Of a stretch of DNA of 64,000 nucleotides, positions 22,405 through 35,593 are shown piece by piece. Position numbers and translations under genes: made by a program. Location of the stretch: assembly GCA_963691655.1 (NCBI GenBank), contig OY829326.1:21130878-21194877 (forward strand), read 5' to 3'. This DNA comes from Toxonevra muliebris (taxonomy: Eukaryota; Arthropoda; Insecta; Diptera; Pallopteridae). The first letter of the stretch is position 1. The number at the start of each line of letters is the position of its first letter. The notes under the pieces are model-generated. The model was not told the DNA's origin, ran no database searches, and saw nothing but the letters and a program-made list of their open reading frames with translations.

Positions 22405-25400
22405 TTAAGGGCGTTTTATGAAAAAGTTGTGGAAATCGTATGAAATTTTGGAGTTAATGCTTTCCACATTTCGCCCGTAGCCACTTCATTTGATTAAATA
22501 AATTATTAAAAATGATCTCCATTCAATCCCCAAGTGGAGCCTAGTAAATAAAGTTAAAACCGGAAACGGAAATCAAGCATTCCAGGTGAAAACGATGTTC
22601 CAATGCATCACGTATTAACTTTATTTCTTCTAGTCCCTGCATATTTTTTCCTAGAATGTTATGACCTTATCCAATTCAAAGTAAATGTTCATCATCTATT
22701 CGTTTCATAAACTGACACAATGATTTACCCCGAACCCCTAAGCGCTGAAAGTTTTACTGTAAGAAACAGAAAAAAAAACAATCCAGCGTTCGATTTGTTA
22801 GCTTAAGTAAAATTATTTAGAAATTGTTTGTAAAACTAATCCGTTAATATTTTTTCGCCATTTAAAAAATACTAAACTTGTTTGGTGAACGTATTTTAAA
22901 CACTTTCCTGTTCAAATGGAATTTATGTGATTTAAATAAGATTTTTGTAAAATATATTTCAATGAGATTTTTATCAGATTTAAATTTATTTTTCATTTGC
23001 AGGGACTATGGAAGATTCAAGAGAAGAAGGTTAAAGAATAAATGCGTAAAGAAATCGGTAGGAATTCAAGTTGTGGATAAGGCAGAAATAAAACTATTTG
23101 CATTATTCTAGGAAATTTTTTTTCAACCACTTTCATATTCGAATTTTAAATTTTCTTTAAATAAATCAAATACAAACCCGTTCTTATTTCGTTTAAATTT
23201 GTTCGTTATAAACCTGCGAACAAACATTTACAAGTCCTCTCATAACCGTGGAAATCAGTAGTAATTCAAACTTTTTTAGCATAACTAAAACAAAATCTGT
23301 TGCTAAATTTTGGCAAACCTTTTTCGAACCACTTATATGTTCATATTTTTTGTAAGCTTTTTTTTCTAGTCCCACAAAAAAGCTTCTCATGGGAGAAAAG
23401 CAGCGGTATCCGATTGTCGTTTAAATTATTTGACCAAAAAGGCAGATAGATGGCTAACAAATTATACAACCAAACCTTTTTGTGGGCGTTACAAATATCT
23501 TCTAATTCACAACAAGGTCTGAATCAATTTTTTCAAAATTAAAGTTCATTGAATCTGAAACTCTCCAGCATATAAAAAACTACAAATAAGTAACCGGGAA
23601 GAAAAGACACAGAAACTCGCTTTGTTCATTGACATAGTTTTACTCCCCACTGTAGCTATGTACATTAGTAATGGTCTCAACTGCTTTTACCATTAGTGGG
23701 TGATGAACAACAAATCGCAAAAAGAAAAATAAAAAGAAAAAAGAACAAATCCCGAATATTTACGTTAATTTTCTAAATTAATCATTTCACAGTCTGAGTA
23801 TGTTAATTTGCTGTCTGGAATTCGCCGCTGCTGCTCATTTCTATTTTTCTGTTTTTCGCGACTAAACAGACTTTACTTTATTTTGCATTTAGTATTCTAC
23901 GCTGTTCCTGCATTGCACCATCCATAGTTGAATACTATAGAACGACAATTTCGATTTGCATCGCTCGCAAAAACATCAACATCAATGATTTCGTCGTATT
24001 GCGAAATGAAGTTGTCAAGTCAATTTGAAATCACTTAATCCTGTCAATAATTTTTGGTTTGCAATCTCAACAACAGCAACGAAATTTGCATTGCAGCATG
24101 CAACGCGCGGTTCCTCGTACTCCCTCATTTAATGGATTGTTTCTCTCCTCCTCCTCTTTTCCCCCAATTTTTTGCATTTATCATTAACGTTTCCACAAAT
24201 TGTTTTGGGAGCTTTCTGTAGATTTTGTTTAATAGGTTTGAATTGTTGTATTAAGGGTGTATTGAAAAATAAATAATAGAAGAATTTTTTTTTTAATAAT
24301 TTGATCTCGTGGACTAACAATTGCCCTCAGTGATATCAGGTGCATTAACTTGGTAGTGGTCAAGTATTGAGTATGGCTTGCTTCGCTGGAAGGTATCATC
24401 GACTTTGCATTGCTTGATGGTTAAATACCATTATTAATCTGTTGATTTCTTTTGTTTTTTTAGACACCCTAATAACGAGGGGTCAAATTTTGTAGGATTA
24501 TTAGAAAACTTTAATTGGGACATATTTTTTTTATTTATAAAAGAGCTGAAAAAAGTGTGCATAAAAATGCAATTTTACTAATTTTTTTATATTTTTTTTT
24601 TGTGGTATTTTACTTGTTGTCGATGGAGTTGATGACATTGCAGTTGATGTCGTTGATTATATTTTTGTCGACTGCTGCAATCATTCGCCACGCTGCTGTG
24701 AACTCTATTTATTGACTATAGCTTTTTGTAATATGCTTCATTTGAGTTAGTTTTAATTCGCAATACCATTAATATTTTTGCAGTACTTAAAAGGAATATT
24801 TTTCTATAAAAATCTGAAGTTTTAGTTTTATTAGCTCATAACTTTTATGTTAATTAGCGGGAAATAAATAAATTTTTAAAGCTAAATTTTAATTATTCGT
24901 AAATATGGAAATGATTTTAGTTTTTAATAATATTTTTATGCAGAAGAATGAATTCTTTAAAATTGTTTTATTAAAAACAATAATAAAAATTAATGGACCA
25001 CATACTGTGATTTTCAAATTCATATAATATACATATACATATTTAAGGTTTCTTTTCGCTGGCTGTTATTTTTGGAATCGTAATGGCTAAAATTGCTGAG
25101 CGTTGGAGTTAATAAATATTAAACTTAAGTAATTACGATTTTTGATTTTCGATAAGAATATGCCAAGTTCCGTTTTATGTTTCGTACACTCAGAGAAAAT
25201 ACCACGAAATTAATAGAATTTTTCAATCAACAGTTTTTGCTACTAAATTTAGTAAATGGAAAACTATTGTATGAAAAATACAATTTCTAAATAGAAATGT
25301 GTACCTTCTATTAAAATCATTAGAAAACTAGTATGTTAATAAAAAATTTCTTTAATCCTAGGGATATAGAGCATCCTAAGTTACATAGAGCATCAGCGTT

Positions 25401-25800
25401 GACATCGCTCCTTCCAGTTTTTGCCTAGCTTGCTTCAGCCTACTTTTTTGCATTGAAAAGACTCCACTTCTCGCTTTACTGAGGGTTTACCTTATCCACT
25501 ACCGTTTTTGCTTTCTGATTTCATATTTGTTCTACGGAGTAACTACGCATTCGATATCGTATTTAAATCTGCCTATACTATACAGACACCAGATTGCCTT
25601 GTGTCTATCTGTGCTCAAATTGTTGTTATTGCATATGCTATTCTGGATCACAGGTGAATCCAGAAGTGAGTGCAATTCATTTCTGAAATAAGAAATGGAG
25701 TGCACGTTTAAAATTGGTTTACCATACACAATTCGACTACAATAAATACGAAATACTAGAGTCATTTTAAAGACGTTCTACTTTTGAAGAGCTTAACAAT
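22405..25800. other. AT-rich non-coding DNA
   Basis: No gene recognised. At 25186-25203 a block TACACTCAGAGAAAATACC resembles the terminus of the unknown TA-flanked element at 45-59 kb, but only about 18 bases match and no partner end is visible. The rest is unremarkable. Confidence 0.45.
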
Positions 25801-25804
25801 CGTT

Positions 25805-26350
25805 TTGGTCTGGTCTTGGATTTGCTTTTATGTCTGGCTTATAATCTGAACTGAATTCGGCTTGACTTTAGTCTAAGTGAGAAGTTTGCTTCGAATTTGG
25901 TTTAAATTCAGTCTAAATTTCGGTCCAAGTTTTGGTCTGATTTTTGTCTGAATTTTTGTGTGGTTTTTAGTTTGAATTTTAGTCTGAGTTTTAATAAGAA
26001 TTTGGTTTGATATTTAGTTTGAGTTTTAGCATTAATTTTCGGGTGAATGTGGATCTGATTTTTATTATAAAGTTTAGTCTAAATTTTGGCTTGAAATTTT
26101 GACTGAGTTGCAGTCTAAGTTTTGTTCTAAATTTGGATCTGAATTTCGGTCTCAGTTTTGGTCTGAATTTTGGTCTCAGTCAACCTGAAGTTTATGTAGT
26201 CTAAATTCTGGTCTAAATTTAGGTCAAAACTTCGGTCGGAATTTTGGACCTGTGCTTGGTCTTAATTTTGATTTGAATTTACGTCTGATTTTTCGTCCAC
26301 TTTTGATATGGTTTTATTTGTTTTTTTGGTTTTTGTCTTAGTTCCAATTT
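25805..26350 (+). repeat. Degenerate GAATTTTGGTCT-type tandem repeat, array 3
   Basis: About 545 bases of diverged copies of the same 12-bp unit as arrays 1 and 2, same orientation, with clear blocks such as GAATTTTGGTCTCAGT and TAAATTTTGGCTTGAA. Confidence 0.82.
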
Positions 26351-26981
26351 AGGCTCTAACCTGGTCTATTCGGCTCTGGACAATCAAAAACTTATTCTAT
26401 GTGTCTCAACTGACAGGCTGAGAGGAAAAGCGAGCTAAAATTTGTATAAGAGCATAAGTGAAATAATTTCGAGTGTCAGTGCAAGAATGGCATAAGTAAT
26501 ACGGTTTAGAGTGAAAATGAAACGCCTTAAAAGTAAGAGCAAATATGGTATAACAATTCTTTCAGAGAAAGAACAGCATAGTTTTTTATTCCGTTTTCGC
26601 TCTGAACATATTTTGTTTCACTTTTGCTCTGAACATATTTCGTTTTGCTTTTGCTATTAAGTAAAATTATTCCACTTTTTTCTGAACGTAAAAGTTATAC
26701 CACTTTTCTTCGCAGCCTCTCAACTGTTCCTTTTTTCACGCTGTATTCCATAAAATTTTCCTGATTTTTCTCATTGAGTAATTAAAGAAGTTTTTTAGAA
26801 TGAAAAGGTTTCAAAACGGTGTTTATTTAGATCCTTCTTAGAAGACATCAACAAAAAGGTTAGCTCTTTTAACATTTTTGGAATACTTTTTTTTTTGTTG
26901 GAACAGACAAAAGAAGTATTCAAGAATACAGCACTCAGACAAATTTTACGTCCATTGTACTATATCCTGTGTTCGCTTTTG
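26351..26981. other. Non-coding DNA
   Basis: No gene recognised. Several internal repeats of TTTGCTCTGAACATATTTYGTTT near 26598-26660. Confidence 0.45.
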
Positions 26982-28180
26982 CTATTCTTTAAACCTACCA
27001 GATTTATTAATAAATCTTAGCAGATCCTGCGGTGTTATAGAGCTTAGGTGTTCGTCTCTCAACACTCCAGTGCAAATATGCTTACTTTGATCTAGCAGAA
27101 AGCGGGGTAGACACTAAGAAAGTGGTCCGCCGTCTCTTCACATTCTTCCTCCAAACCACAGGAAGCACAGAAGGCACTAGCTCCTAGGCCAATCATATAC
27201 AAATGTTTGGCCCAAGAGAAATAACCTGTATATAATCCCACCAGCTGCCTGCAGCTCTTTCTGTTAAGTGATAACAGAAAGTCTGTTAGACGCTTCGAAA
27301 TAACAGGTAACATGTTCTTTATCTGTCTAAAGCCCCTCAGGTCCTCCCATTTACGAATGTGGGTCAAGTCGACCCACTCATTAATGGTGGTCTTGATGGC
27401 TGTAGACGACAAAGGGAGTACAGGTTCTGGGCCCAGGAAACCAGTTTCCGAAGTGTCCAGGAACCCATATCTACAGCAGGCTATTGTGTTTTCCAACACA
27501 ATCAAGCTTGGATTTACAATGCAGAACCAGTTTAGACGTGGTTAGAGGATTAATCAAGGATTTAAGCGTAGCCTGACTGTCACTAAATACACAGATACTC
27601 CTTTCTTTTCAACCATTATCAAAAACATGGTCCATTGCCTTGATGATTGCAAAAATGTCTGCTTGAAAAACAGAAGCATACAACCCAAGAGAGAAGTGAA
27701 GGTGCACTCCATCATTTTCAATGAAGACCCCAGAACCCGAACCGAATTCTGTTCTGGAGCCGACAGTGAAAATACTCTTACAATCAACTCCCGGCCCAGG
27801 TTCAGGCAAAAACCAAGTTTGGGCCTCTGGAATTTTTATTGTATAACGCTATTTTAAAACTGGAATTGTTGGCATTGAATCGGATGGCATTGATAGAACT
27901 GTTAGGTCTATATCAGTACCTTCAACAATGTCACCAATATCCCAGCAAGTGTCATACCAATTCCCATTGCGTTTAAGCCTTCAGATGGCTTTGACAGCCT
28001 CTACTTTAGCAAAAATATCCAGGGGTGGTAAGCTGAGCAATGCATCCGAAGATGGGCCAGGTGTTGTAGGAAAAACTCCCGTACAACAAATGGCCACAGT
28101 CCCTTGAAGTCTGGGAGCTTGGAATACGTACTTATACCCCTAAATACTTAAACTCAATGTTTATTGCATTCGTTTAATTA
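26982..28180 (-). pseudogene. RNase-H-bearing non-LTR retrotransposon, 3' remnant
   Basis: Minus strand, in order: a post-RT block LLSLPPLDIFAKVEAVKA (about 28002-28055), then QTWFLPEPGPGVDCKSIFTV (about 27767-27826), the start of RNase H. The first catalytic Asp of the usual (F/Y)TDGS is replaced by Val (FTVGS). QADIFAIIKAM follows with Asp where Glu is usual. After an in-frame TGA and frame change comes VFSDSQATLKSL (about 27556-27591), which retains its Asp. Then the C-terminal domain GFLDTSETGFLGPEP, WEDLRGFRQIKN and the cysteine cluster CASCGLEEECEETADHFL (27133-27186). A final frameshift puts KHICTGVLRDEHLSSITPQD and the stop (26982-26984) in another frame. It lacks EN and most of RT. 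It resembles I/Loa-type elements and shares the (V/L)GPEP motif with the 3.2-kb fragment. Dead. Confidence 0.8.
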
Positions 28181-30202
28181 AAAAAAAAAACATCTATCTT
28201 ACATCGCTGTCAGGTAGTAGTCTCTGAACACATATGCAGTTTTGACGGACCCTATAGATTTTGTAACACCTTATAGTTTACAGCTTCGAATGTTGCTGTA
28301 ATTATAGCAACGCTATTGCTGATGCGTGTCGTAGAGCAACCTGTGAACACTGTTCCAGCGGTGTTCTACTTATTATTATTAAATCAATAAATGCACTATT
28401 AACCAATTTATTAAGCTCGTTTTCTGACTGCATTTCAAAGCAGATGTTAGTAAGTTTTTTATGTATAATGAAGCCAGTAATTCCTATGAATTTCCATAGC
28501 TAATTCTTTAACATTAAAAACATTAACATTAAAATTTTCCATAAAGGACAAAGTGACCATCAAATATTATCAAATAATAATGTTTTCATAGAGCAAATAA
28601 ATATATTTGAATAACAATCAGAGACTGGCTCTTAATGCATTTTAAATATTTTAAAACAAATATAATTAAATTCTTGAATTTTACACATATAATAAATTTA
28701 ATTTTGAAATATTCGTGCATACATAAATATGTATTGTATCTAAAATATTTACAATTTCATTAAAATCTCTTGTCAATAAAGTTTTACAATTTATAAATTT
28801 GTAAATAAATAAATACAAACACAAAATTTTATTTTTGTGAATTTTTTCAACTTTAATTTACTTAAACAAATATACACAAATAAATTTTTTATTGTTTAGT
28901 AGGTATGCAGCAAACAGAAGATTTCATTAGCGCAAAACCAAAAAAAAAAAACTTAAAATATAATAAATTAAAAAATATATGAGAAAAAAAAGAATTAATT
29001 AACATATTAAAAATGTGAATGAAATGAAAAGATATAAATATTTTTTTTTTTTTTGCTTTTATTATTATAATTTAACTAACTCAAAGGAATTACTAAAAAA
29101 AAAGCGCACAATTGTTGACATTTTAGCATACAATGCCTTGCGACGCAGACACGGGGAATCTTTCGTTTTTGTATATTCTTGTTTTTTTTTTGTTATAGAA
29201 AAAGCAACACTATAAATAAATAAAATTATTATAAATAATAAAAATTATAATAGAAATAGTAAAAATGTCAAAACAATAATTGACTCATTTGTCACTGTCA
29301 TAATGAGCAGCAATAACAGCAACAACAGCAAGAGCAGCAACAACAGCAATAGAAGTAACAACAAACAATCAAATTGAATGATAATGGGTGGCATTTTTTC
29401 TAAATTACTTAGTTTCTTTATAAAATTTGTTGACTTTGCATAATATTAAAATTTTTATGAGTTCAAGAAAAAGTCATCTTTTTGATTTAATTGTTTGCGC
29501 TGAGTGGTCGCAATTTAGGTTTGGTTTAAATAGGCTTAAATTGACACGCTTATACAACAATGTTGTTATAGCTTTTGTGCTTGTAGACTAACGATTGCTA
29601 GGTAATTTCATTTGAAATAGAAACAAAATTTCTGTAATATTCCAGCGATTCAAATTAGTTTAATAATAAAGTGACCATTCATCCCAAATTGGGCTAGTCC
29701 GTTATCAAGAGAAGTGTTCATAAGAAACTGATTAACTGAATAAACAAATATATGATTAGGGAAGAGAAAAGCTGAGAAGTGAATGCATTAAAATTTGCCC
29801 GAATCCTCGCCAGAGTACACATCGACATCTCAACAGCACAGGCAATCGACTCAAATCACATCAGCTACCCTTATAACTTGTGAAATTATGTCAATTCTGA
29901 GCTAAATGAATCTAGTATTTATTGATTAGAAATATTTAGTCCGAAGGTTAAACCAGCATAAAGAAGTTATCTAAAAAGAAAATAAGTGGCTGCGAATGTA
30001 TTCGCAAGTTCGGATGCGAATGTTGAAGAAAAATTACACTATACAACAAAATGAAAAAATGACTATACCCATATTCAAATTTGATGGTTCATAATGTCTT
30101 TTGGTCCGCTGAATCCGAATCTGCCATCAGTTTTGTAGCAACTCAGGTTTTTGAGATATAGGCAATTTTTTGATTTCTCACTTTTCCTAGGTTGGCGATT
30201 TT
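28181..30202. other. AT-rich non-coding DNA with CAG/AAC string
   Basis: Highly A/T-rich (28.5-29.3 kb). A CAACAACAGCAAGAGCAGC-type string at about 29310-29360. Sequence to about 28400 may still include diverged retroelement debris. No host gene seen. Confidence 0.5.
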
Positions 30203-31809
30203 CAGAGCAGTAAAAGATTGCAGTCTTTTTCAGTTTGAAGTCAACTGACTTCTAAAAAAAAATGATTGCAGTAATCCAGTCTTTTTGTGAATGCGGAATT
30301 AAGACTTTGAAGTCACAAGTCATATTGAAGTCAATGACTTATCATTCATTTTTGAAGTCTTTTTTTTTAAGTCATGAATGATCAGTCTCTTATTTGCAGT
30401 CCTAATCTCAACAAAGTATTAATTGACTTGAAGTCATTCATTTTGAAGTCATTGAAAGTGAATTTAAGCCACTTGAAGTCAATGGCAGTCATTTGAAGCC
30501 AATTGACTTCAATTTATTTCAATGAAGTCAGTTGACTTCACCGAAATAAATTGAATTCATTGAAATAACTTGAAAGTCATTTAAGTTATTTTTTAATAAT
30601 TTTTCACATTTTCATGTTCACACTTATTACGAATTATTTTTATTGTTGCAAATATCCGCCCAAACCCAATAAACTATATAACAAAGTGTAGTACACTTGA
30701 AACTAACATTTGTAAACTAGTGTAATCAAAATGCAATGTTATTTTTGTTTTTAAAATTGTGCCGTTAAAACTTAATAAATACCTTACACTGTCGTCGGCA
30801 ACCAAGAGAAAGATGAAAACCAATATTTTGACTTTTCCATTACAGGTGAGAATCTTAACATTTGCTACACAGAAAATATATCTAAAAGTTTTTTTTTTGT
30901 TTATGTAAACTAATTAGATGAGCCACCAATGTTTTCGAACACTACACTTCTTCCCATTGAAGATGTATATTGCGCCTATCTGGCTGATCCATCTGCATCT
31001 TTAAATGTGCTTCACAGATACCCTACAATAAAAAAGGCTTTCATAAAATATAATACTCCCTTGCCATCTTCTGCTGCAGTGGAAAGACAGCACTTATCAA
31101 TGCTCCTCGTCGTGGGTCGCTTTCAGACAGTAATTTCGAGAAATTGCTACTACTGAAAGTCAACGACTCGCTATAAAGAAAAATTCAAATGTACAAATTC
31201 AAATACAAAAATCATCGAAATCAAAGCTGTGCCTCAAGCAACTTTTTTCCAAATTTACTAGAAATACCAGTATAAGTTATAATAATTTCAATTTTTTTAT
31301 TTATTTAAAAAAATTTGTAATTATATTTGTATCTAATATAAAAACTTGGTTATTCGATGTTCTAGTTGTGTATGTAGTTACTTATATGTATGTATGTCTA
31401 AACTAATATGTATTATATATATGTTTTTTCACAACTGTCTTATTGTCGTTAAACTCATGAAGAGCTTTTTTGTTTAATTAAAAAATTATACTACTTATAA
31501 ATATTGTGTATTTTTTATCATTCAATTTCACTCAGTGAAGGTGAAGTCTCAAGTGACTGCAAGACTTCAAACCAATTTCAAACCAATTTGAAGTCATGAC
31601 TGCGACTTCAAGTATAATGTGAAGTCATGTGAGTGATTGTGACTTTTTTGCATTGAATTCTCAAATTGATTGCTATAATCAATGAGCAGTCATTGACTTC
31701 AAAAAGACTGGTGACTTAATTTTTTAAAGTCATAAGTCTCAAATGAAATCAAAGACTGTAATCAGAAAACGTAATTCATTTGCAGTGACTTCAATCTTTT
31801 ACAGCTCTG
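30203..31809 (+). mobile_element. hAT-superfamily DNA transposon, decayed (1,607 bp)
   Basis: The termini are CAGAGCAGTAAAAGATTGCA and the inverted counterpart CAATCTTTTACAGCTCTG, flanked by a perfect 8-bp duplication GCGATTTT (30195-30202 and 31810-31817). The CAG start and 8-bp duplication are hallmarks of hAT elements. Both sub-terminal regions are packed with TGAAGTCA/TGACTTCA motifs, likely transposase-binding or foldback sequences. Only the C-terminal end of a transposase remains (listed separately), so it is non-autonomous. Related ends occur at 16712 and 43546-44766. Confidence 0.92.
30806..31178 (+). pseudogene. hAT transposase C-terminus, two exons, frameshifted
   Basis: The first exon segment ends ENQYFDFSIT at 30845. 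An intron of 72 bases follows, GTGAGA...TTAG (30846-30917), which rejoins in frame as D-EPPMF. The second exon reads LLPIEDVYCAYLADPSASLN, RYPTIKKAFIKYNTPLPSSA and AVER (about 31070-31086), the hAT dimerisation block (usual form LP.SSA.VER.FS). After it a frameshift moves APRRGSLSDSNFEKLLLLKV (31111-31170) to the next frame; this is the usual R..L....+++L.FLK tail. N-terminal zinc finger, DDE residues and most of the protein are absent. The frame-compatible splice sites and clean LP-SSA/NFEKL blocks indicate moderate age. Confidence 0.85.
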
Positions 31810-31817
31810 GCGATTTT

Positions 31818-34800
31818 AAGCGATTTTTTTTCATTTTGAAGTTGCTGCTTTAGTCTATGGTCGCGTCGAAATAGTATCAGTCAAATGCAAATATTTTAAC
31901 CATCTAAAGGTTTTTCTGGGGGTTTTCGGGTACGAGGAATCTGAATCTGCAGTTTATTTTTACCAATAAAAGCCACTAGGGTTCGCTTTGTTGCAAAAAA
32001 CATGAAAAAATCCATATTTTTAAAGTTTTTTTCGGCCAAGAAGGTCATAAAATCACATTAAATGTACGTAATATTCATTTATTTTATTCTTTTCATTAAG
32101 TTAGACAACTTTCTAAAACTCATTATTGACGTATCTAAAAAATCAATATATTGGACTTGAATTAAATACAAAAATCAGCACATTTTCAGATACATATAGA
32201 TTTTTACTTTTGATTATAAGCTCACTTTATAAACTCATTAAGGAAAGTCTGTTTCTTTCCTTCCTCTAAAAAGTGAACAATAAACTGAAAGTTCTTTCAG
32301 TGGAATCGATTTACATTTTTTTTGATTTAACTACTTTTACTTTTAAAATAAAAGTCCAAGAAAATCCGTACATGTACTGACTAAATCAGTACGTCTGGTT
32401 ACTCTATGCTTGGCTCAGTGGTTTCTGAGAGCAGTAAATTATGTTTTTATGCCGAATCACAAAGTACAATTTTTTCAGCGAAATTGATCTTTAACGTTAC
32501 ACAAGTTTGATGGCCAGTACAGCGAGGAAATTGAATAATTTAAAAAAAATGCATTTGTATCTAGAATCTAGGTCAAAAGTTCTCGAAAAAAGTAGGTTCT
32601 TTCCAATTTTCGTTTTCTTAGATTTTTTCAGAAAAAACTTTTCGTAAAATAAAGTCTTTAACGTTACATCGTTACATGAAATTTGCGGTGCATTTCAAAG
32701 CCATCACAATTAACAGAAAAAAATGAATTGTACTGTATTTTGAATTGTTTCATAAGTTTAAGTCCCTTTCTATTACACAAAGCTAATTGCACGAAAAAAA
32801 CTAGAATAATATAGTTATTTTTACGTTTTTGTTCCGATTTGAATATTGGCCAATTTCGATCAGATGCGCGACACAAGTGAAAGAACGTGCACAGTGAAGA
32901 GCGAAAGCAACCGATTGATTTGACATTTATGTTTCCCGATGCTACGGGATATACATACATAAATTAAATTTAACCGACATAGTGCAAAATTCAAAGACAG
33001 AAAAAATTGGCCATATAAAATTATTTTTTATTGTGCATAAAGTTCACTGAAGCATGAGTTTATTTATTTTTTATTTTTTTTTTTGCACATAATTGTTGTT
33101 GTTTTGGAATGCACCACTCACATACATAGTAGCAATAACAACTGCAACAATAATAACAGCTATTTCTTTTATATATGTATGTACCTAAGTTTTTAAACCG
33201 TTTAAAAGTTTAGGTCTAGGTCAAAAATTGTAATTAGATCGTTTAATGCTGTTATTAACGTTATTGCTGCTGTTGCAGCTGATGTTGTTGCTGGTGCTAG
33301 TAATGCTGCTGTTAAGTATACGATACAAAAAAAAAAAAAAAAATGAAAAAAATTATTTGATATCTTGAAAAATATTTGCAATGCCGCGGCGGCGGCCACT
33401 TGTGAGCGGAGCTTGCATGTGGTGGCAAATAAATGTTTTTGATACTTGAAGCTTAACTTTTTTCAGCGTCTTCTATTTCTTGAACATTTTTCAAGCTCAC
33501 TCAAGAACGATTTAGATTTCAAACGATTAAGAAATGGGGAGAGAGAGCAGTTAGAAAAGAATGCGTTTATGTGAAAAAATGCGCGCACGCGTTGCTGATA
33601 AAATTTTCGACCTGCATACATTTCGCTACAAACGGTTGGTGATAGTAGAAGTAGCAACATTTTGCTGTCTACTTGCATATAAATAGCGAGTATTGCAATT
33701 TCTTTTTTGTTATTGCGTTTTTGTTTTTTTTTTGTTTTTTTTTTTGTTTTTTTTTTTGGAAAGTCATTGACGTTAAACTCATATTTACCTACTTTTGTTT
33801 TTGTAGTTGTTTTTGTTGTATTTGTGCAAATATCCGATCGCATTCGATTTTGTATTTTATCAATAACCTAAATAAAATGTAAAATCCAAAAACAAAGCAG
33901 ACATTGCTGCCTGTGGTTGTGGAAAAAACAAGAAAAAAATGAATTGAAAACAAATATATCGAATTTCATTTGCTGATTTTACGTTGCTGATACAGGAAAC
34001 TGTGGTCGCAGTCGGTCTCTCTCGGTCAGCAACAGCAGCAATAAGCCACGGACCATAAATATTAACAGAATTGGTAAAGCCTAAATAAGCAGATTTCTTC
34101 ATTGTTTGCAAAAGGCCGAGAGGAGTGCGGGAAATGGCATAGAAAAATAAAATGAAATAAAATAAATAGGTACTAAAACTTGCAACAAAAAAAAAAGCTT
34201 ACAAAGCAAATAATAAATACATAAATAAAGTAGTAACATTTTTTTAATTTTTTTTTTTTTATTACATACAATCAATTGACATCTTTTCTTCTTCTTTTCT
34301 TTTCTTTGCTTTCGTCTCTATAGCTTTGCCATAATATTTACACATTAATTTACACTTAAATTCAATTTGACCATAAATGATAGAAAAAATGCCCTTTTTA
34401 TACTTTAATCCGATTAAGTTTGCACACAAAATACAAACAGACAGACATACTTATATGAGTGTAGAAAAAAAAAGCAACCAGCAACAATAAAAAGAAAACA
34501 ATAAAGCAACAACCAACAACAGCAACTGTCAAGGTGTCAAATTAAAAAAGGTTTAAAATAATAAACCGTCTAAAAAAAAATTATAGCAAATTTCTATCAA
34601 TTGTTGACAATTTAAAATACAATTTGTATTGTGAAGTGCGTTTAAAAAATACCAGACAGAAAGACAGACTAACTGACTGACTGACAATTGTGGCAGTTAA
34701 GGTGTTACCTTAATGGAGTTAGGTACTAACAATACATAACGATGGTAATTACATACATTTACTGTTCTTTTTGTAATTTTTTTATTTTTATTTTTTCTAT

Positions 34801-35593
34801 TTTTAGTGGTAGTGGTTGCGCTTGCTGTTGTTACTGAGGTTGCTACTACTAACTATTAAAATGATGTACTTCAACTCATGTACATTTTTGCGTTTATTGC
34901 TTTTTGTTTTTGTTTTTTTTTTTGTTTACGTTTATGTTTGACATATGTTTATAGCTTGTTGACATGCTGAATAGGTGTGGCATTTAGCCCTTGCCTTCCT
35001 TTTCTCTTGTCTCTTTTTTTCAACAAATCACTTCAATTGCTTCCACTTGTCGCTGTTTTTTCATATTGGTATATTATTTAAATGTTTCATAATATGCTTT
35101 GATGTCAAAAATATATTCATAAGTAACATAAAAAAATAAAAAAAAAATGTTGGTAACACTTTAAGAGAAACATAAATGCAATTATTTATGGCCCGAAAGT
35201 GTCAAAGACTTGTATGCTAAAGATCATTGTGAATGAATAGTGATCCGAGCAAAATTTTGTTTAACCCATTTCAAGCCACTTCTCATAGAAATCGTGATTT
35301 TTATGTGGTGATAACTTATTTTTCCGTGAGGAAAGTGGAATAAAATCAAAGTTTTAGAAGTAATTAAGCGGTAGTTAAAAAACATAGGAAGTGAAAAGCT
35401 TTTCTAATGCAATTTTTACTTTTAAAGGTTTGTCATTGTCAGCCAAAAGGTGGAGCCGTGTAGAAAACTGTGTATGGATTTTTTTTTATATCAAATATTT
35501 GTTTGACTATCGGCGAAAATAAATACAGTAAATCTTAGTTATGTACCTTTCCTCTTAAGTGCCATTCCTCTTTAAGAGCCTGTTATTTACAGC
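31818..35593. other. AT-rich non-coding DNA, older repeats and trinucleotide strings
   Basis: The hAT element is inserted in an older repeat whose flanks (30110-30194 and 31818-32040) contain GAATCYGAATCTGC blocks also seen loosely at 38.2 kb. The block 32245-32310 resembles 16850-16915. Further on there are GCTGCTGTT-type strings at 33250-33310, an A17 run at 33327-33343, long poly-T at 33727-33760 and AT-rich simple sequence. Bases 35430-35470 resemble the 3' part of the SINE at 63.45 kb (GTCAGCCAAAAG... GTGTAGAAA). No host gene recognised. Confidence 0.45.

Noticed and set aside
25186..25203. Terminus-like block of the unknown TA element
   Set aside because: Only about 18 bases match and no second end or shared internal block was found.
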